Positions 58,022 to 64,000 of a DNA stretch of 64,000 nt are shown here, one piece after another. The position numbers were made by a program, and so were the translations under genes. Source of the stretch: Larix kaempferi (Eukaryota > Streptophyta > Pinopsida > Pinales > Pinaceae); NCBI GenBank assembly GCA_027924585.1, contig BSBM01000423.1, forward strand, positions 5,630,001 through 5,694,000. The letters run 5' to 3'. Below the pieces are notes generated by a model. That model ran no database searches and was not told where the DNA came from. It saw only the letters and a program-made list of their open reading frames with translations. How positions within the stretch are numbered: the first letter of the stretch is position 1; the number at the start of each line of letters is the position of its first letter.

Positions 58022-59899
58022 CAAGGTTTGATCATATCATTCTAAGATATACATACACATCTAAAACCATTCATTTATACATTTGGAAGGTTTCCATAGG
58101 ATTCAATAGTAGAGACAGGGTATCGTAGTCCCCCCAAAAAACACAGTAACCAAATAGCATGTACATATTGAAACTCCCGGTCCAGCCAAATGGTGACCTC
58201 GAGGCTTCATCCAAAGTACCGAGCCAAAGGCTCTATGAAGCCTCCCAAAACAACGTTTCAACAACACCCTGTCACGACTACGAGAGGAAGGAGCAGGTTG
58301 GCTACGACTAGACTTACCCTTAAGTCACATGGCCTGGCCATCCCTAACAAGCCACACAGTAGGGAACGCCTTCTTTCACCTGTCAACAGCAAAATTCAAT
58401 TGGATTAACCCTGAGTTTTACCATTTAAACCAGACTAACATTTTAGAAATTATGTACAGGCAGAATGAAACTATCACCTGACCTTATACCAAAGCGTTGC
58501 ATTACTTTCATCTTTGTTTGTAGCTCCTTGGTGCCAAGACCCGGAGCATAGCTCCGGTCTGGCACAAAACCCTCCTCCAAAGAGAAACGAAAATGCCAAC
58601 AGAGCCAGAGGAATGAAAAATGCAGAGTTACATAACTGTCCCAAAAACCCAAAAGGTCACGATTAATGCTCAAATTCCAGCTAGAGCTCAGGGCAGTTAA
58701 TGTCCACCTACTCTATGTTTATTGAACCTCGAGATTGCCCCAAGCGCCATAGTGAAGATCGTAGGATAATGCCAAAACTTTTTACATAATCATTTGCACA
58801 TTGTTTATTTAAATTGCAATTACCATGGTCCTTGGTGCCTTCAAACTTTGATGTTAGGTACTCTATTTCTTTTAGTATATCACTTTTTGCATAAACCACA
58901 ACTTGCTACCTTGTACAGATTTTGGACCATGAAATGAAGTGTTCATAACCGCACCTGCACGAAGAAATATAGAAATGATATATTAGCAAAATTGCTAAGT
59001 AAGACCAGTACCCTCCCAAGGCCACCCTTACCTCTCGGAAGCCTTGTCGGGGTTACATTTTCCTCCCTTGTTCAGTTATATCCATCATTTCCCCACCATG
59101 GGCCTCATGTTCATCAAATCGAGTTCATTCACACCTAAGGTAACATTTGAGACATTCATTTTATGTAAGCGAAACTATAATGCAGTGAGAAGGAAATACT
59201 CTTAAGACAATACTCTAGCATGAGGTAAAGATCATAGGATTTCCACAACCATTGTTCAAATGCATACACACAAACATTAAGACATACAACCAAGTAACGT
59301 TAGGTTCTCAGAAGAACTCAAGCCTAGAAAGGGTACCGTAAGACTTGACCATACATATATTCTTCTGTGCTGAAGTTGACTTTCATGATTATTTGTCGTG
59401 TTAGGCGGTTAGCAAGAAGGAAGATTTTTTTTTTTTACTAATTATGGGACATTACATGCCATTACTCCATATTTCTGTGTATGCAGGTAATGTTCTCATT
59501 ACTAATCTTGAAACTCGTTACGATTATTTTGGTAGGTTCTTACAATCTACATCTACCTTTTACGTCTTTTCCTGAGTAAGAGACCGGATTATTTGATTAT
59601 GGTTATCTCATGCCCGTTTTTGCTTAGTGAAAGAGTAAATATATGTTAACTTGAACTTACTATGTTTTAAGACATTTTACAGTATGTGTTTTCATTCTTG
59701 TAATTAAGAAGGTAGGAAGGAACCTCTTTCCATTTGGTTCATACTTAGACACTCCAGTGTTTATTAATAGTATTTTTTTTTCTATGAGAGGGTAAGCCTT
59801 GACGTATGATTGTTTGGACCTCAAGAAATATTCTCCTTCAATTGATTTTGAGGGTCTCGAATGACGGTAAGTTCCTCCCTTAATTGTTGTTTTATTTAT
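58022..59899. other. Stretch between the two direct repeats, no gene
   Basis: Normal base composition but no domain seen in the short frames at 58190-58408, 58443-58673 and 58708-58899. If the direct repeats are LTRs, this would be a non-coding interior. Confidence 0.4.
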
Positions 59900-60024
59900 T
59901 TACTAGCAACAACCACATAATAATATTAATGCTTGAATACGTCGATATAAAAAGTATGTGCCCCATTTCCGCCTATTAGCGTATTCAGACACATTAATAT
60001 TATTAATGTGGTTGTTGCTAGTAA
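59900..60024. repeat. Inverted repeat with 32-bp arms
   Basis: TTACTAGCAACAACCACA begins the left arm (59900-59931). The reverse complement forms the right arm (59992-60024) with one inserted base. The loop is 60 bp. Possibly a small foldback element. Confidence 0.88.
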
Positions 60025-60059
60025 CGGGTAGGGGTGTACACATATGTCCACAAAATGGT

Positions 60060-60800
60060 AATAGAATAATATTATTTAATAATTTGAATGAAATATATAT
60101 TTAAATTATTTATTTTATAACAATGTTTAATTAAACAATATTACTATCTTGTAATAATTAAATAAACATAATAAATATATAATAATTTAATTCTTATTAT
60201 TTTTATTTATTTAATAATAATATTAATAATTAATTAATTAATTATAGTTAACGATATTATTAAATAAATAAATAATAAATAATTACTTAATGGTAATATT
60301 AATTAATTTAATAATTTATTAATAACTGATATTGTTATTTAGTTAATGATAATATTAATTAATGAGATAGTTATTAATATATTAAAGTAATTATTTGTTA
60401 TTTATATAATTTTTACTATATTATAATTAATAAAACAATATTAATTTATTAATATTGAAGACAGGTAGAATATATTTATTAACATTATGATATATTTGAT
60501 ACATTAATAATGTATTTTTACTATATTATTTTAATAATTAATAATTTTATTTAATTATTTATAGCATAATAGTATATGGTAAAAATAATTATTTAATTAT
60601 AATATTTAATTATATTTTACTAAATAAAATTAATACAATAATGATACTTTAAAATATTAAAAAATATTCTTTTGTTATTTAAATAATTATTTATTATATT
60701 AATATTAATAAACCATTATTAATATTGAAAATAAAATATGTATAATATTATGATGTATTTTTATATATTAATTTACATTATGATATATTTGCCATATTAA
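60060..60800. repeat. Very AT-rich low-complexity DNA
   Basis: Nearly all A and T (AATTAATTAATTA, TTATTTATTTAATAATAA), no gene. Similar DNA at 55590-56800 and 61690-62400. Confidence 0.85.
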
Positions 60801-60807
60801 TAATTTT

Positions 60808-63606
60808 TAAGTACGCATTTAAATTACTGATTGTGTTGAAGTTTATAACACCTACAATGAATCTCTTGAGAAGTTATTTAAATTTTGTTTGTTAAATTTG
60901 AAAGATTTTACATTCACTTCAGTGTTTGGTGATATGGGGGCGAAATACAAATAAGATATTATTAATATTCTTAAGCCAGATTATTAATATGAATGCTAGG
61001 CTCTTGAATCAAAATCGTGTCTTCCTCCAGGGCTTTACAACCTCAACAATAATTTGGAAAATAATAAGGATATGTTCTCCTTATTCCATTAGGTGAAGAG
61101 AAAGAAAACTATTGACTTCCGCGATGGGTTTGGTTTCTTTCTCATCTACTCCATATAATGGTTTCTACTACCATTGTAAGAATAGTTTTAAACATAGTCT
61201 AGTCTCGTGGATATTCAGAAGCCACAATTGTCGAGTGGTTTAAAGCTTTTTAATACATATTCAAAACTTCCTGGAAAGTTATGGTCTACTATAACATTAA
61301 AAATAATTAATCTACTCCATATAATGGTTTCTACTACCATTGTAAGAATAGTTTTAAACATAGTCTAGTCTCATGGATATTCACAAGCCACAATTGTTGA
61401 GTGGTTTAAAGCTTTGTAATACATATTCAAAACTTCCTGGAAAGTTATGGTCTACTATACCATTAAAAATAATTAATTAACACAAATGTGATTGTATATC
61501 ATTAAAAATAAATAATAGTACTAAGCTATCAAACAAATGTACCTAACAATTGATCTAAAAAAGATAGAATTATAAAAGATAGAATTAAGCTATAATTGTT
61601 AATCTTTCGAGATACCATAGCGCAATAATAAAAATATAGACCATCCCTAACAATTAATTTAAGTATGAAAACCAATTTATAACAAGCCTTTTCTTTACTT
61701 ATTGAATTAACATTAATATTAAAGTTTTTTTAATTAATTTTAATTAATTTATATTAATGTTGATTTTAATTAATATTATAATAAAATAATTAATATTAAT
61801 CTTGAATTAATATTAATATCAACATCAATTTTAATATTAATTTTAATGTTAATATTTATTTGAGAATGTTTAATTCTAATATTAATATTGATGTTGATGT
61901 TAATATAATAGTAATATATATAGTTTGTTATTTGAAATTGGTTTTTAGGTCATAAAATATATATAAAATAAAAATTTATCGAATCATAAAGTTAAAGCGT
62001 CTAAACTAAATTTGTAAGAACAAATAAATTTTATTGAATTTATAATATATTTTAAAATTTTATATATAGAATAAAGAAAAGATTAATAATAATATTTAAA
62101 AAATTAACAATATTGATAGCATTATTAATAAAATTGATAACATTAATATTAATTAACATTAAGAATAACATCTATAATAAAATTAACAACAACAATAATA
62201 TTATTATTAAAATTAATAACGCCATTAATAATATTAAGATTAAATCATTAGCATTAATAATTCTGCATTTAAAATAATAGTTCAGCATTAATAGTTAATA
62301 TTAATTTATATTAATAGTATTAACATTAGCAACACTTATGAACATAACATCAAATTTTTTTAATATTAACGTTATTAGTATTAACATTAAGAACATTTTG
62401 ATATGATGATCTAATGATTATGGTTCTTTACTTATTTTGTTATTATGATAATGATGATGATGGTTATGAATGCCAACTTCGATCTACCATACCCTAAGAA
62501 ATGTAAAGAATCACTTGTATTTTCTTTAACATTTTTATCTTTATGTTGGAAATATTTATATGGTACTTATGATGGTATAATGCATCATAATGCACATTAA
62601 TCTGCATTGAGCATAAATGTGTGTTATGATGCATTATGCCACCATAAGTACCATATAAATATTAAATAATGCATCATAATGGACATTAATGTTCATAATG
62701 CATTATGAGCATTATGCACATTATTATTAACATCAATATTAGGAAACATTAATATGAGCATAAACCAAATTCAAGGTAAACCAAAGTCAATCAATGTCAA
62801 CCATGGTCAACCAAAGCCAACCATGGTCACCCTGAGTCAACCAGAACCGACTATGGTACAACCAAAGTCAACCTTGGTCAACCAAAGTAAACCATGGTCA
62901 AGCAAAGAACCAACCAAAGTCAACCATGGTTAACCATAGTCAACCCTGGTCAACCATAGTGTACCAAAGTTAAACAAATGTTAACCATGGGAAACCAAAG
63001 TTAACCATGGTCAAGCAACATTAACCATATTCAACTATGATCAACCATAGTCAAATAAAGTCAACCAAAGTCAACCATGGTCAACCAAGTCAACCATGGC
63101 CCACCATAAGTCAACCAAGTTTAACCATGGCCAACCAAAATCAACCAAAAGTCAACCAAAGCCAACAATGGTCAACCAAAATTAACAAAAGTCAATCATG
63201 GTCAACAAAGTCAACCACAGTTAACCAAAGTCAACCATGTCCAACAAAGTCAACCATTGTCAAGAAAAGTCAACCATATTCAACTGTGCTTAACTAATGT
63301 CAACCAACGTTAACCATGGTCAAACAACGTTAACCATGAGTAACCAAAGTCAACCAAAAGGCATCCAAAGTCAAATAGGGCCAGCCAAAGTCAACCATAA
63401 GTTAACAAAAATCATCCAATGTTAACCAAAGTAAACTATAGTCATGTAAGTTAACCATGGCCAACCAAAGTCAATGATGGTCGAGAAAAGTCAACCATAG
63501 TCAACCAAAGTTAACCATAGTGAAACAAAGTCAACCTTAATCAACCATATTCAACCAATTTCGATGATAGTCAAATAATAGTTGAATTATAATCAACCAT
63601 ATCATT
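60808..63606. repeat. Direct repeat copy 2, about 2.8 kb
   Basis: Matches 55085-58021. Unlike copy 1 it has an internal tandem duplication of about 165 bp (61145-61311 and 61312-61476, both starting near CTACTCCATATAATGG). Copy 2 retains the hairpin arms (62558-62590 and 62624-62656). Confidence 0.8.
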
Positions 63607-64000
63607 CTAAAGTCAACCCTTCTGTCACTTATAATCAAGCCAACAAGTCAACCATAGTCAACCATATGATATTAAAATTAACAGAAGTCAACCATCACCA
63701 ACCATGGTCAACCATAATCAACCATGGTCAAGCAAAGTCAACCTCTGTCAACCAAAGTTAACCATTGTCAACCAAAGTCAACCATAGTGAAAAAAGTCAA
63801 CCATAATCAACCAAATTCAACAATAGTCAAATAATAGTTGAATTATAATCAACCACATTATTCCGAAGTCAACCCTTCTATCACTTATAATTAATCCATC
63901 AAGTCAACCATATGATATTAAAATTAACAGAAGTCAACCATCGCCAACCACGGTCAGCCATAGTCAACCAGGGTAAACCATAGTCAACCGTAATCAATTA
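62755..64000. repeat. TCAACCATGG/TCAACCAAAG minisatellite, copy 2
   Basis: As at 57180-57990 but longer and running to the window edge. After 63606 it repeats a larger unit (CTTCTGTCACTTATAAT near 63619 and CTTCTATCACTTATAAT near 63876, about 257 bp apart). Confidence 0.92.

Noticed and set aside
58190-58899. Short frames between the direct repeats
   Set aside because: No recognisable domain or splice structure.

Overview
This is nuclear DNA of a land plant with a large, repeat-filled genome. The evidence is a half-size ABCG transporter exon of plant type, plant Ty1/copia and Ty3/gypsy retrotransposons primed by initiator tRNA-Met, and AT-rich DNA with old, mutated elements. A gymnosperm, fern or other non-flowering lineage seems likely, but the sequence alone does not settle it. 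I see no intact ordinary host gene. Almost everything is mobile DNA in nested layers.

Layout: 1-3002 is the 5' end of a Ty1/copia element on the minus strand (LTR, primer site, leader, open gag-protease start). 3510-3835 is a broken ABCG exon. From about 6.5 to 39.5 kb lies a minus-strand Helitron of the Helentron type: an OTU protease and Rep N-terminus at 32.8-35.5 kb, Rep/helicase/EEP endonuclease at 10.9-14.6 kb, and a separate RPA-like gene at 7.3-8.5 kb. The Rep gene is cut in two by an 18,215-bp DNA transposon (14577-32791) with matching terminal inverted repeats and a TACT target duplication.

That 18.2-kb transposon is the most interesting object here. It has two genes facing each other: a three-exon transposase-like gene on the plus strand (20324-23676) and a seven-exon gene of unknown function on the minus strand (26707-28865), all of whose introns are phase 0. 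It also has three clusters of a 16-bp CG-rich palindrome repeated at exactly 26-bp steps (15.5, 19.8 and 32.5 kb), a 3-kb TCA satellite between purine-rich tracts, and a GC-rich tandem repeat of about 359 bp. The arrangement suggests a self-contained element with binding-site arrays near both ends and upstream of its transposase.

41.7-54.9 kb is a complete but inactivated Ty3/gypsy chromovirus with unusually long LTRs (about 4.2 and 4.1 kb). 54.9-64 kb is AT-rich DNA with a direct repeat of about 2.9 kb. Each copy carries a strong hairpin and ends in a minisatellite made of TCAACCATGG-type units.
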